A program made the translations under genes and the position numbers. This document shows, piece by piece, positions 21,950 to 33,259 of a stretch of DNA of 64,000 nt (positions are counted from its first letter, which is position 1; each line of letters opens with the position of its first letter). The stretch lies in NCBI GenBank assembly GCA_037951165.1, contig JBBDHG010000054.1:3734001-3798000 (forward strand). Direction: 5' to 3'. The notes below the pieces were generated by a model, which saw only the letters and a program-made list of their open reading frames with translations, did not search any database and was not told where the DNA came from. The stretch is from Lophius americanus (taxonomy: Eukaryota; Chordata; Actinopteri; Lophiiformes; Lophiidae).

Positions 21950-24500
21950 CAATATATCCTTTTATAATGACTGACTGACAACTCTTTCCTCCACATCATA
22001 TCATGCCGTTTCCATATCAATAAATACAGCCACTGCACTTTTTCCATTTATCTGTGATTTCCTTATTTAATCCTCTGGTCATAACTTATGTAAAACTTTT
22101 TTTGATGTAATTTATATAACATCCTCCTCCTATAGCCACTCTGGTATTTGGCTACATATCCTTTATTTTCTAAATAATGATAACCTCTCATGTATCATTT
22201 TCTCAGATGTGTTGTAAATGTTGGCTAGGAGCATTTGGTCTATAATTCCACGGCTTCTTGCAATCTTTTCCTGGCTTGCACACTGGAACAACAACAGACT
22301 CCTTCCAACTCAGTCGCTATTTTCCAAACTTTATTATAGTTTCAGTAAAATCTTTTCAGATGATTCTCTAACACAGTTTAGTGTTACATAACAGATCACA
22401 TCTCTGCCCGGTGCTGATATTTGGTCCTCTTGGGAGTTTGGTTCGCGTCTGTCTTTGGAAATGGTGTGTTTTATTTTATTGGAGTCCCTGACATGCTGTT
22501 GTAATTCTCCTTTCTCTGCGACAGTACCTCCCCTTCCTCTTTCCCCTCTTCACTAAAATCGTCCATTTGCTGGATTTGAACAAAAGTTCCTCTGCTTTGT
22601 TTCTCCAAACTGGATAATCTGTTTTTATTGTAATGAGTATTTTCATCGTTCAAATTTTTTTCTGACATTAATCTTTGTACTGCACTGGTTATTGACTCAC
22701 ATTAGATTTTCAGTCGCCATGAATCCTCTAACCACCACTCAATTGTCATGGTTACAACCCCATTACAAGCTATGGGCATTAAAAACTGCAGATATATCCC
22801 TCCCATCTCAGTTTATAGAAAGTTCACGCAGTTACTCCACAGAAAGTCTATTAGCGAGATTGTAAAAGTTAACTGCTTTGACATTTCTCTCTTTTACCCA
22901 AATTTTCATCATCTCATTTTCCAACTTTGTTCGTCTCTCTGAAACTCTTTATTGTATTCCATGCTTTAAAAATATTACACCCCCTCCTCTACTGTCCTCC
23001 CCTCCGCTGTCAAAGTGACCTTCAGCCCAACAGCTGTTCCACTGGTGTGTGAGTGATTGTGTTAACACTCCTGATGAGCACATGGAACCTTCCACGGTTT
23101 CCTCTGCAAGCATGTGTAGAGGTGAATGCTCTCTTGCGTGTATTTTAGAAGGCACTATATAATAAGTGCATTTATTTATCAATTTACCCATATCCATAAC
23201 TCTACATACTTATATACTTCCTCTTCTTCAAGTGTTTGTATTCTATAATTTGCTCCACAGCTCATACGCTTCCTATTTATTTGACCTCATTTGTTTTACA
23301 TTTGCTGTTACCTAGTACATTTGTTGTTTTCACTACCGTTTTTGCTACTTTGCTGCTATGATATTGATCATTTCCCCATTGTGGGACTCAAAGAGGTGTC
23401 CTTTCTTTTTTATTTTTTTATTTGCATTAAAAAAAGAATGCACTTTTTTTTTGCATTATTTTTTTGAATTATCTAATTGATCAATCCACAAATACTGTAT
23501 ATTGATGATGAAAAAATCATTCATAATTACTTATACTCATTAAAAGTCATATCAGTTTTCTCCATCACTAAGTACAGTATCCACAGAAAGAAAGAAAAAA
23601 AACTTAACCAAAAAGCTAAACAAGACAAAAAAAACGATTTAGCAAGCCTCTTAATAGAATGTACATGTATGTACAGTATATAGGTGTCTAATCTAATCTT
23701 AAGATAATCATAATCACATTGTCTTATCATCTAGGCCTATTTATGTCGCTGATCCTTTCAAAATTAATTAAAAAATCAAAAAGATAATCTTTTAATTTTC
23801 ACCATTTTGTGTTTGCTTTGATACGCACAATTCATTACATAGGTATTGACATATTCTCTGTCAATATTGCTAATGTTTTTCAGTTCGTCCTGTTTGATGT
23901 TGATCTTAGGTCAGCTTTGTTGGTTTCATTCTTTCCCTTTTGTTTCCCTCTACACTGCCTCAGCATGACTCAAATTCTTAACTGTTTTTGACTCACACTC
24001 ACTCTTCATTTTCACAGTCTTTTTCCTGGCTTCACAGCCAACTTCTTTCACTCTGTGTTGCCAATGAGCAGATTTACATTGGACATTCTCTCCACTGATT
24101 TCAACTCAATGATTTCCTCTGCTTTTGTGACATCTCTGCAGTCCTTTGAAGACTGTCCGTACCTCTGGCAGCTTTGTCAGTGAGGGGGTGGGGTGGGACA
24201 AAGGACCTGAAAGGAAACCCTCATACCTGATTTGAGCTTTTGCTGGAAGTACAGACTCTATAAACACAAACACAACCGTTTTCCCATTAATTGTTTTGAG
24301 CAGTCTCTTTGTTGTAGACACATGTCCCACATGATACTCCTTAAAATCCTCTGTTTTATGATTTCCAACTCCTCATCTACAGAAATACCTGTTAACATTC
24401 CCCTCGATACTTTGCCCTCACCCAGAATATCTCTATCTGTCGGCATTTTCTTTAAAACACTTTCAATATGGCAAAGCTTTTTTCTGTCCTTCTGTTTTAA
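21950..24500 (-). mobile_element. Decayed I/jockey-like LINE (ORF1 and start of RT), minus strand
   Basis: Minus-strand reading, 5' to 3': near 24450-24110 an ORF1/gag-like stretch (ILGEGKVSRGMLTGISVDEE; VVFVFIESVLPAKAQIRYEG); near 22330-22190 reverse transcriptase text WKESVVVPVCKPGKDCKKPW and NYRPNA; near 22170-21960 AKYQSGYRRRM and a decayed counterpart of the AV(F)xDxEKAYD motif. Numerous stops and frameshifts; the 3' part of the RT is missing. Lies between the divergent Grx and C3orf38 genes. Confidence 0.75.
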
Positions 24501-24509
24501 ATGAGAAAG

Positions 24510-25860
24510 ATAACGTCTCTGAAGTATCTTATTTTGAGAGACTGAATTGACGAAGGTAAACTATAGCTTTAGTTGTAGTTTCGTCAAATCAGCTATATAA
24601 ACTAAGATTTTTGATTGATGTGCTCATCTTCCTTTCTGAATTTAAAGACTTTTTTTTTTTATAAATCCCTGCCTCAACACCATTTCTACAAATAACTTTC
24701 ATCTAAACTGTTTACTTCCAAACTACAAAGTTACATTATCCCACCTATTTTTCCTTTTTATTTGTCTCCTCCTACTTGAGTTGGGAGTCCTGAATCCCCG
24801 TCCTCTCTTAATGCAAAGTTATTCTGGTATTGGTTAATGATTAATGCTGCAAACATTGATGATTTATTTTTTTTTATAAATGTTTGCTTGGGGTTCTTGT
24901 TTTCCATATTTTCTTTTATCATAACGGAGTGGAAACTTTCAAGAAAAGTCTATTGTACCTTAAAAACAATAATCCCCAACTTGAAGAGCAGAAAGTAAAG
25001 ACACAGAGCAAAGTTGTAGGGGTGTTTAAGTGCATTGCTTCTTCAGACTATACAGAGAGGAAAAATAGTTTGTTGAATTGACTTATATTATTAGTTGATA
25101 TAATTAAATTAGTAAAGCAAATTCAGCAGACACACATTTTTCAGGGTACCTTTTATAGCAGGAAATGCACAAATGGTAGAGTGGCAACATTTCTTTCACT
25201 AATCCTTTATGGAAGAACTATGTTCCTCCAAAAATCAATTAAATCAATTAAATCAATTTAGTTTGGCCGTGTCATAACAACATGCGTGCTAGAGTTTCAG
25301 CCTAGGGCAAAATAAATTGATGTAGCTGAGTTTAGTCGCTTTGCACTGGAATTTTGTATGTGATCCCTTTTTTGTTTCCTAATATTTTAATTATGTATTT
25401 TGTATTGAATTGAAAATATACTTGGAAGGCATATCCACTCCATGATCTTTGCAATTGAATTTACAATTATATGACACAAATAATGTATAGAATACAGAAT
25501 ATAGAGTACATAAAAACAGTGTTCTCCAAAAATTATTATAAAAACAAATCATATATAGTGCGTAACATAATTGAAAAGTACGTCACAGTTAAGTAAATTA
25601 ATAGAGAAAAAAATATGATTGGGGGAGAGGCTAAGCTGATCCAATAGGAAATTACAAATCTTGCATTTTTAGATTTTTTTTGGGTCAATTTTCTTACAGG
25701 TGTTTAATTAAATAGTGTTTGAAAATAATTTTCCATCACTGTTTGGTTGAGTAAAATGAGATAGAATTATTGTTAAAAATGTTATTTCGGACTTGTTCAG
25801 CCGTGGCGACCAAACGAGTCCCGGAACGTTATTTCAACTTGTATCCGGTAGGAACTATTT
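24510..25860. other. Promoter-side spacer upstream of the C3orf38 ortholog
   Basis: AT-rich sequence with no coding signal. (aaatcaatt)3 at 25228-25258 is a small tandem repeat. Close to the gene, 25790-25870 becomes less AT-rich, with several CpGs (gccgtggcgacc, cgagtcccggaacgtt, tatccggtagg), consistent with a small promoter. Confidence 0.4.
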
Positions 25861-25873
25861 CCTAGAGGGACAT

Positions 25874-25893
25874 AAATGGCGGATTTGTTTTGA
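25874..25893 (+). promoter_or_regulatory. YY1-like motif with embedded 5-codon upstream ORF before C3orf38
   Basis: AAATGGCGG fits the YY1 core consensus that often overlaps first ATGs of housekeeping genes. The ATG in it (25876-25878; A at -3, G at +4, strong Kozak) opens a 5-codon frame closed by TGA at 25891-25893, two bases before the main ATG at 25896. The TSS is not known, so it could lie in the 5' UTR (uORF) or in the promoter. Confidence 0.55.
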
Positions 25894-25895
25894 AG

Positions 25896-26022
25896 ATGTT
25901 GGGGCTGTCAAACAGAGAGCGCGCCGGATGTGCAAAAATATTACATTTAATGTCAAAAGATGACATACTGTCTCTTAGTGACACCGTTACGAATAAGATG
26001 ATAGCTGTGGAAAACATTACAG
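25896..26022 (+). CDS. C3orf38: C3orf38 ortholog exon 1
   Basis: ATG 25896, donor attacag/gtaagt after 26022; 127 nt ending in phase 1. Encodes [19 protein letters not shown], then [12 protein letters not shown]. Reading past the donor reaches a stop at 26078. Confidence 0.9.
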
Positions 26023-29000
26023 GTAAGTTTTCGGCCTGGATCAGATATACGAATGTAGCTGGGAGAAATAAACGTTAGCTGCATTCCACTTTCATATTAT
26101 ATCAAAAGGTAAAACAAATGAACACGAGCATAGATAGAGATTATATTGTATTTTTTAACGTTCCCTGAAATTGACAGCAAGAAAAGCAAAATGAACTAAA
26201 AATGAACGGGGATTTCTGGTGTTTTTCTTCTGTAGAGAGTATGTGATGATCAGAAAACGAAATACTCAAACTGTCTTGCACAATATTTTCAACTTTGTTC
26301 GTAGAAGCAAAAGAAACGATTCTCTCATTCACTAAGAATGCCGAAGAATTCCTGAAAAGGAAGAAAGTTCATCGCGACCTCATATTCAAGCACCTGGCCA
26401 AAGAGAGTGTGCTTATGGCCCCTAACAGCGAGAAACACCAATTGGTGAAGAGGACGCTGGAGCTTTGGTCGTCTGGGGAGGTAGGATTCACAGGAGATCA
26501 CAAGCTGGCTGCCTGTAATATATTCACATGGTCGAATGTATGGAGCCATTTACTTAACCCATAATCAACCATAGTGACAGAAGTGTCAGTAACCGTTTTA
26601 AGGACATTAAATGTACCTTATACAGCTGTATCCTTTATTTTTATCTGATGCAACATGTCAGCATTATTAAAAGTTCAAAATCCATTTAACATTTCTTTAA
26701 CAATACTTTATTTACATTTCCCAAATTATATTAAACCAGTTCTGATCATATATTTTGAGCAGTTTCATATAAAGCAGCTATATTTTATTGATGTTGCTGT
26801 ATTACCAAATTCAGCAACTATCCATTTATCCACTTTAATTAGCTTATCTGGGGTCGGGTCCTAGTGGCAGCAGGCTAAGAAGGCTATTTAAGATGTTCCT
26901 CTTCCCAGAAACGCTCTCCAGTTCATCCTGCGGGATCCTGAGGCATTCTCCGGTCAGATGAGATGTATATTTATTTAGTCAGTGCTGGTTATACTCCCGG
27001 GTCTCCTTCCAGTTTGACATGACTTCTGGACTCTGACTCCTTCCGATTTGATAGAGCAGTGGCTCCACACCAGATCTCAAAGCTTCGCACCTCATTTGTA
27101 ATGCCGTAGTCCTATCTCGAGGGGTGAACACAGCCACCCTACAAAGGGAGCTAATATCAGCTGCGTTCTCATTCTTGACCTCACTCTTTAAGTCATTCCC
27201 CACAACTCATAACCAGAGGAAGAGAGACTGATACATTGAGAACTTTACGACTCAGCTCTTTCTTCCCCAGAACGGATCGATACATTATCTGTATTTCTGC
27301 AGATACTGCACCCCAATGGCTGTCCGACTCCTTGTTCATTTTTCCGTCAAGACAAAAAAAATACTCAAACCATTAAGTCAATTTTCTTTTACAACTTTTA
27401 TTTGTATGGATACGTTTATAATGGTTTGTCAGAAATAATAATTATGCTTAGCAACAGGTTCCATTGAATATTGTGCACTGAAAATCTCTCCTGGCTTAAC
27501 TTGGATGTTTATTTGAGATCACGAATGACCTTTCATTCCTTTTTAGGCTGTGCTTGACGAACGACTAAAAGCAGAGACAGATTTGACCAGGCAGAAACTT
27601 GCCACTGTGACAGCATTGGATTCCACAAACGTCAAGGCTGAGGTGGGTTTTGACCCAATGGCCCTTGGCCAGCAGTTCTGCCAGTGGTTCTTCCAACTCC
27701 TTAACAGCCAGAATCAATCGCTTGGCCAGCAGCCTCAAGAATGGGGACCACAACACTTCTGGCCAGATGTAAAGCTACGACTCCTCTCCAGGTTAGGATG
27801 GCAGGAAAGGAATTTAAATTAAACTCCTGGTTTGTTAACAGCAATTAGGGGACAATGTGTTCCAGCCCAGTAGACAAAATAAATACATTTCTCCAAACCA
27901 CAGATAAGTAATGTACACTTGATATGTATGACATAAGTATTCCTACATATGTGCACATTACATGCATATGTGTAATAATGTAAAGGGCCATTGTGGATCT
28001 GTGACCTCCTACCCCACCAACAGCTGAGAACAGGTGAACATAAATGGCACATTTTTGAAAATAGTAGTGTGAATTGTTGTTTTACCAGGATTTATTGTAA
28101 AAGTCTTGGCGCAGAATTGAAGTAAAATTATCCACATGAAACAGTTGTGAGGTCACGTGAACACGGGCTTCTTAAACAAGGTTTAGTTTGCATGTACGAA
28201 AAGATGATGATGATTATGGCAATACCTCGAGAATGGTCTCCACTTCAAGGGTCATTACCCTCCGAGTCTGTTTGAGCAGGGAGCCAGAGAGGCCCGATAG
28301 CAATACCCAAGTCTCCACAGATAAAGTTTGAAATAATACAAGTATTCCCTAGATAAGATGATAAAATCACAGCTGACAATAGAGTGAAAGCAGTGATAGA
28401 GGCTGGGCTGGAGCCACACAGCTAGTTTGTTCACTTCCTCATCAGTTTGAAGAAGAATGTAGATCTTTAAAAATATCTGTGCTTCTTTGCTTTATTTATT
28501 TATTAACTCTTCACTGTTTTTTGAATGAAGATGATTAACATGCCTCACACTTTAGCTCAACATTTGAGATTTTTTTAAAATCATTTGACATTTTGAATGT
28601 TTTCAATAAACCTGTTATTCTTTAAGACAACCCATATTCTGAATTGTAATGACATAGGTCTCTCTCTATCACTCTCTCTCTCTCTCCCTCCCTCTCTCTC
28701 TCGCTCGCTCTCTCTCTGTTTCAGTACTGGCGTTGAACAGATGGAGGAGTTCCAGGGTGCTGAACTGGTTAATCTGCGTCTCCTGGCCCTGACCAGGGAA
28801 GAACACCTCCTCCTCAGTCCTAACCTGGAGCCCCATGGCCTCAAAGTCCTAGCATCCCCCCACGGTCTGGTACTGGTGGCTGTAGCCGGTACAATCCACA
28901 GAGACGGAACCTGCTTGGGCATCTTTGAGCAAATCTTCGGTCTCATTCGCTCCCCGATGGAGAAAAACAGCTGGAAGATTAAGTTTGTCAATCTGAAGAT

Positions 29001-29088
29001 TAGAGGGCAGGATGCTCTGGGTGGAGCAGGAGCAGCAGCACCGACCTTGAATTACAACTCCACTGACCTTCAACAACTCTGCAGTTGA
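25896..29088 (+). CDS. C3orf38: C3orf38 ortholog (4 exons, complete)
   Basis: Exons 25896-26022, 26305-26480, 27547-27791 and 28725-29088 join through GT-AG sites (phases 1, 0, 2) into 912 nt, 303 residues, against about 329 in human. Recognised landmarks shared with human C3orf38 include [85 protein letters not shown] and [15 protein letters not shown]. The family (DUF4518, as I recall) has no well-defined biochemical activity; no catalytic motif, signal peptide or membrane segment is visible. ATG 25896-25898 was chosen because translation from it aligns with the human N-terminus. A 5-codon uORF ends two bases upstream. Next to znf654 as in human 3p11. Confidence 0.93.
26305..26480 (+). CDS. 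C3orf38: C3orf38 ortholog exon 2
   Basis: Acceptor tttgttcgtag, donor ggggag/gtagga; 176 nt, phase 1 to 0. Encodes the basic helical block [20 protein letters not shown] and then [14 protein letters not shown]. Confidence 0.92.
26860..27330 (-). mobile_element. Decayed non-LTR retroelement segment in intron 2 of the C3orf38 ortholog
   Basis: The plus strand carries ctccagttcatcctgcggga, then ggtcagatgagatgta, agcagtggctccacacc, acacagccaccctac and catgacttctgg. This is a degraded version of a very common teleost repeat whose sense strand encodes retroelement sequence. No intact frame. Confidence 0.6.
27547..27791 (+). CDS. C3orf38: C3orf38 ortholog exon 3
   Basis: Acceptor cattccttttag, donor tccag/gttagg; 245 nt, phase 0 to 2. 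Encodes [17 protein letters not shown] and [18 protein letters not shown], the most conserved core of the family. Confidence 0.92.
28654..28720. repeat. (CT)n-rich microsatellite doubling as polypyrimidine tract
   Basis: Interrupted CT repeats (with ccctccct and gctcgctc) end 4 bases before the tttcag acceptor of the last C3orf38 exon. Confidence 0.9.
28725..29088 (+). CDS. C3orf38: C3orf38 ortholog exon 4 (terminal)
   Basis: The acceptor tctgtttcag is preceded by a (CT)n microsatellite acting as polypyrimidine tract. The exon ends at TGA 29086-29088. It encodes [20 protein letters not shown] and [17 protein letters not shown], then a short Gly/Ala-rich stretch. The C-terminus is shorter than in human. 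Confidence 0.92.
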
Positions 29089-29327
29089 TGACATTTGTTT
29101 CATTACTACTGTCTAGTACACCAATGTCATAATGTAGGTATCTACTCACTCAGTAGTTACATGAGTGACGGAACATAAAATCATGACAAAGATGTATTAT
29201 TTTCTTCCTTACAGTAAACAGAAGTATCTGCTGCCGTTAATTATGGTAGTATTTTTCTTCAATTATACTGTATCTTGATGCTAAACACTTTTTTCATTTG
29301 CATCCTGTGCCTTGTGTAAGATAGCTT

Positions 29328-29333
29328 AATAAA
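29328..29333 (+). terminator. Candidate polyadenylation signal for the C3orf38 ortholog
   Basis: AATAAA 240 bases after the stop codon. Further AATAAA copies lie at 29515-29520 and 29525-29530, so alternative 3' ends are possible. Confidence 0.45.
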
Positions 29334-29987
29334 TGTGGATATGCTTTTTTCTAAATATGTATCATAACATATATAAATACTATATGAATACTTGTATATG
29401 CTTTTATTTTATATTGGTAATTGGGTCACTACTTGCAAGCAAATATTGTGTGTAATAATTTGTTTATTCAATTGGCATAAGCATAATTTAAGGTTCAACC
29501 CTTTTCATGGGATAAATAAATGTCAATAAAGTCAATTATCTCTCTTCATTATGGTGAAATTTCTTTGGGAAAAAATCTCGATAACATTGCTCTAATATCC
29601 TATAGTTTCACCAAATACACACAAACCATTACATTTCTCTTTGTATATTCAACCATAACTAGTTTGGAGAAATACGTTTTTGTCTAACTAAGGTGAACTT
29701 TTATTTAATAAAATCTCAAATCACTCAATCCTCTGGGGGTTTCACTAAATTCCCCCTCAATTCCCACTCATATCCCCAGTGCAGAGGAGTGAATTTATTA
29801 ATATTTTTCACGAATCATTCAACAAAATTATATATACGCACATTTTACATAAAACACTGCTTTAGTACAACCTATAGTAGCCCACTGACGGAGAGAATGA
29901 TTTTGGTGAGGCTACAGTACGCTCTATATTTCTGCAATTTTTATTCAATCGCATAAATGACATGCAAAGTTTTTAAAACTTTGTCCT

Positions 29988-30063
29988 TACACTTTGTAGA
30001 CGGTCCCTGCTCACTCGAATGACAGTACACTTTGTAGACGGTCCCTGCTCACTCGAATGACCG
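29988..30063. repeat. 38-bp tandem duplication
   Basis: Two copies of tacactttgtagacggtccc followed by tgctcactcgaatgac, identical over 36 bases and differing only in the last two bases (ag versus cg). It lies just upstream of the candidate first exon at about 30.1-30.3 kb. Confidence 0.95.
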
Positions 30064-30099
30064 CCACCTGTCGTATATCGAATATTGTTGATATTTTCC

Positions 30100-30299
30100 C
30101 ACAGCGCAGACAAGGCTAACAGCGGACCGATAACTCTAATATCTGAAGTTAAGAAAGCATTTGGATGCCAAGAGAAAAAAGGAAACATGGCCAGAAGTTT
30201 TGTCAACTCTGTCGGGAAGTGATGAAGTCCAACGGAACTTAACCCGCACTCACCTGAGACCCGTGTTAGCTAGCAGAGCTACAGCTAACAGAAGAACAG
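30100..30299 (+). other. Candidate non-coding or 5' exon with strong donor
   Basis: A block ending gaagaacag/gtaagag at 30299/30300 is a near-consensus donor. The block is less AT-rich than its flanks and contains a gttagctagcagagctacagctaac sequence typical of fish 5' UTRs. ATG 30165-30167 opens a 25-codon frame with a CQLC pair that stops within the block; another frame stays open through the donor but lacks ATG. No downstream exon was recognised, so the gene, if any, is unknown. Confidence 0.3.
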
Positions 30300-30379
30300 G
30301 TAAGAGAAAGACACGGATATTAAAAGCTTATCCCGCTACTCGCATAGCTTATTTTAAAAGTCTGTTTTATTGATAGCTG

Positions 30380-32100
30380 AGAAGGATGTTTGTACTATGT
30401 CAAACCTTTTTAACATTTATTCGTACTATTGAATACCCAGAATTGACATTGCAGATATCAAAAACGTCGTTTTGACGAGTCAAATCAGAATTGTAGATAT
30501 CTAAAACGTACTATGTGGACATCTTCATTCGAATTAAAACAAGTTAGAATTCAAATGTTTATATCTTGAAATTTTATTTATAGTCTTATTTTATGTTCAA
30601 GTCAAGTATGTTCAAGTTTATATAATATAGCACGTTTAAATCAACCAAAGTTGGTTGACTGGAGTGAGGAATAAATATTACAGAGGAAATAATAGTAGTA
30701 ACTACAAGAATAAGAGACAAATCACATAAAGTTTTATTAATATTTAATTGATTTTAGTGTTACTCTTTGATTATTTATTCCGGATTTTAGTGTTATTTAT
30801 TTATTTACTTTTGATTTATTTTATTATTTATGACTCTTATTTTGTTATTCCTTTTAATTTATCAACATTTTACCATCTTTTCATAAGGGCTTTATTTTGT
30901 GTAGTTTATCATTTGAATATTAATATATTATGATCAGTAGTAGTAGTATTCTTATTATTATCTTAAATTCACTTTTTAGTTTCTTAACTCCACAAACTGT
31001 CTCTGCCTCTGCATGCATTGGTCTCCAAATTCTTCTTTGTATGTTTTTTAAAAACATACAAACGATCCACGGAAAATTCTTTGAGTTAGTTACGGCGGAA
31101 GTGTCACTGTAAGTGTGTGTGATTGTACGTCTTGCATAATTTTATAAAAATGGTTATTTTTATAATATTTCTTCCTTTAAATGAGAGACTTGCCCGGACA
31201 TGTGTGTTTGAGACCGATCTGGGTTTATATTCACGTGGTCAACATTTTCTGTTCAGATTTATCTGAAAGAAAGAAGTGTGACTTTTATGAAATGGAAATG
31301 GAAAATGAATGTCTGCGCTGAGCAGATATTATGAACCATATGAAATTACATTGAATCGAACTATATCTAACTGTTCTGCATAAAATGTATGGTGTCAGAT
31401 TTGTATCAGAGGACAGGTACCCAAATACGTGTCAAATCCTTTTCTAAGCGATAGATACTCACCCCTAGTAAACAGCAATTAGATGGAGAAATTCTTGGAT
31501 GTGTGGATCCTTTGTTTCCTTGCTTTAACCGGCCTATCAACCTACTTTGTAGGTCTACATTTAAATACGGAAGCTAAACACGTGGCTGTATTTTAACAGG
31601 TAAGACCCGGTGAAATTTTGAGCATATATTGTATAATTAAGAACTTTATGAACATTGTTTCATGATCCGGTTTTAACCAAGTAAAATGTTATGATGCTTC
31701 ATTATTGATGCCTGATTTTCTTCTTTCTGAAACACGTGTGTACACATTGTACGTCTCTGTTCTTAGTTTGGGGCAACTGCGATTCTTAATCGGCTCTCAA
31801 GATGTATGAGGGCATATTTTTCGAGCCGTAAACAGGGACACCAGCATCAAATATCAAACACAACAATACAAACAGAAAAAAAGTATTTTATGAGTACTGT
31901 GCTAAGACATATTCAATGTTGAGAATGATAACCATTGTTCTTTTCGCTCTAAATAGTTCATTGGGAACTTGATGATTACATTGTTTCAAAATAGCTTTGA
32001 TGGAAGCATCTCCTTTTCTTATAACGCTCAGTGAGCGTTGAAATTGAAGTTTTGAAAGTGGAATTCTCTTAAATTTTTGATTAATGGATGACTTAAGAAG
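30380..32100. other. Gene-free AT-rich spacer
   Basis: Very AT-rich at 30540-30990. ttacGGCGGAAGTG near 31090-31103 is an ETS-like site followed by a donor-like cactgtaagt; another donor-like acag/gtaaga occurs near 31600. Small palindrome at 31038-31060. No coding exon seen. Confidence 0.4.
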
Positions 32101-32270
32101 AAGAGGAAGCTTTTATTTATCATATACATTATACATGTAGTACAATTTGGTTCTCTGCATTTAACCTATACCTGAGGAGTAGAGAGCAGCCATCTGTGGC
32201 GCCTGGGGAACAAATTGTGGTTCTGAGTCCTGCTCAGGGAGGCTATGACCTGTAGCCCGCTCAGCACCCT
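32100..32270 (+). repeat. SINE-like teleost repeat, copy A
   Basis: ttggttctctgcatttaacc, then gagagcagccatctgtggcgcctggggaac matches the common fish repeat with ctgcatttgacc...gtgggcagcc(at)...gcgcccggggagca. Related copy at 58355-58570 in the same orientation. Confidence 0.55.
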
Positions 32271-32794
32271 CCGCTACAGCCGGATTGTTGAGATGGTTGC
32301 TCAACAGTCCCTGGTCTCTGTTGTTGTTTCACACTTCGTAATTCACCAAACAGATGGGGAGCAGGCCAGTCTAGTGCACAGAATGTGGCTTGGCTTTGTC
32401 AGCTTCCATGAAAAAGATGTAATCTAGAAAGCTGCATATTATGGTTTTTCTCAAGGCCAATAATGTGCAGAAATTTCTTCATTTTCCCTAAACTTTGATA
32501 GTGTTATGGACTGCAGATGAAAGTCTCAAGTTTCTTGTAATAATATTGCAAAATGTTTTTAGTCAAATGAGAATGGAAAAATAATTACTAAAAATGCCTT
32601 TAAAGATCGAAGTACACAAGGTATTTATTTTGTAAAGTGAAACGCCTTTGATTTAATGGGCTATAGCCAAAAATAAAACAAAAAAAACAGGGTGTGGCGA
32701 TACAAAGAGTGTGAATAATGTTTAATGCTGCCAGTTTCACAGTTTTCTTCTTAGACTTTTGGAGCATACGGTTGATTATATCCCTGAAGAGTAA

Positions 32795-33130
32795 AGGATG
32801 CTATGGAATCGTCACTGCGGCGGCTTCGCAGATCCTTCGTGTTAACGCGATAACTAAAAAACTATTTTGTGGATCATTTTGAAAGTTTAGACCCCAATAA
32901 ACCTTAGTGCGAGAAAGAACTTCATTAGGTTTGTTGTATGTTTCTGAAACTAGAGGGAGCTTTATCGCCAAAAGTTTACAGGCTATAATTTTTCCATCCA
33001 TTGGTCCCATTCAGTCAAAAACAGGACCATTTTTCCTTTCTGGTTCAGAAAGCATTTAGTCAAAATTGGATGTAAATGAATAAAATTGGGGAGATTTATC
33101 TTGCATACATTATGGTTTACCCAAATAGAT
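32795..33130 (+). repeat. Dispersed repeat (actagggggagcttt family), longer copy A
   Basis: Begins gctatggaatcgtcactgcg, continues gtggatcattttgaaagttt, gaaactagagggagctttatcgcc and ggagatttatcttgca. The order of blocks equals that at 47735-48035. A partial third stretch follows at about 33175-33250 (gtccaaatgtggtgcatacaa...catctatcctgtgtatataat). Confidence 0.75.
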
Positions 33131-33259
33131 CATAGCTTTTTCCCCGAAACACAATTTTTCAGACAGAACTTCAAACCATTGGTCTAATTTTGTCCAAATG
33201 TGGTGCATACAAGTTGTCTACAGGGCATCTATCCTGTGTATATAATATTTTACTCTATA

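Larger units (their letters stand above)
19770..21950. other. Upstream region of the Grx-DEP-DUF547 gene
   Basis: No clear coding exon. It contains a CCGGAAGT ETS-type motif near 21217-21224, a 12-bp repeat (ttccctttaaaa, about three copies) at 20869-20905, a 43-bp tandem duplication at 21038-21120, an acidic-repeat open frame at 21397-21630 and a GATA microsatellite. The 5' UTR exon of the minus-strand gene is expected here but could not be assigned. Confidence 0.5.

Noticed and set aside
25890..25895. Translation of C3orf38 starting two codons earlier
   Set aside because: The codon at 25890 is TTG; the first in-frame ATG is 25896 and fits the human N-terminus.
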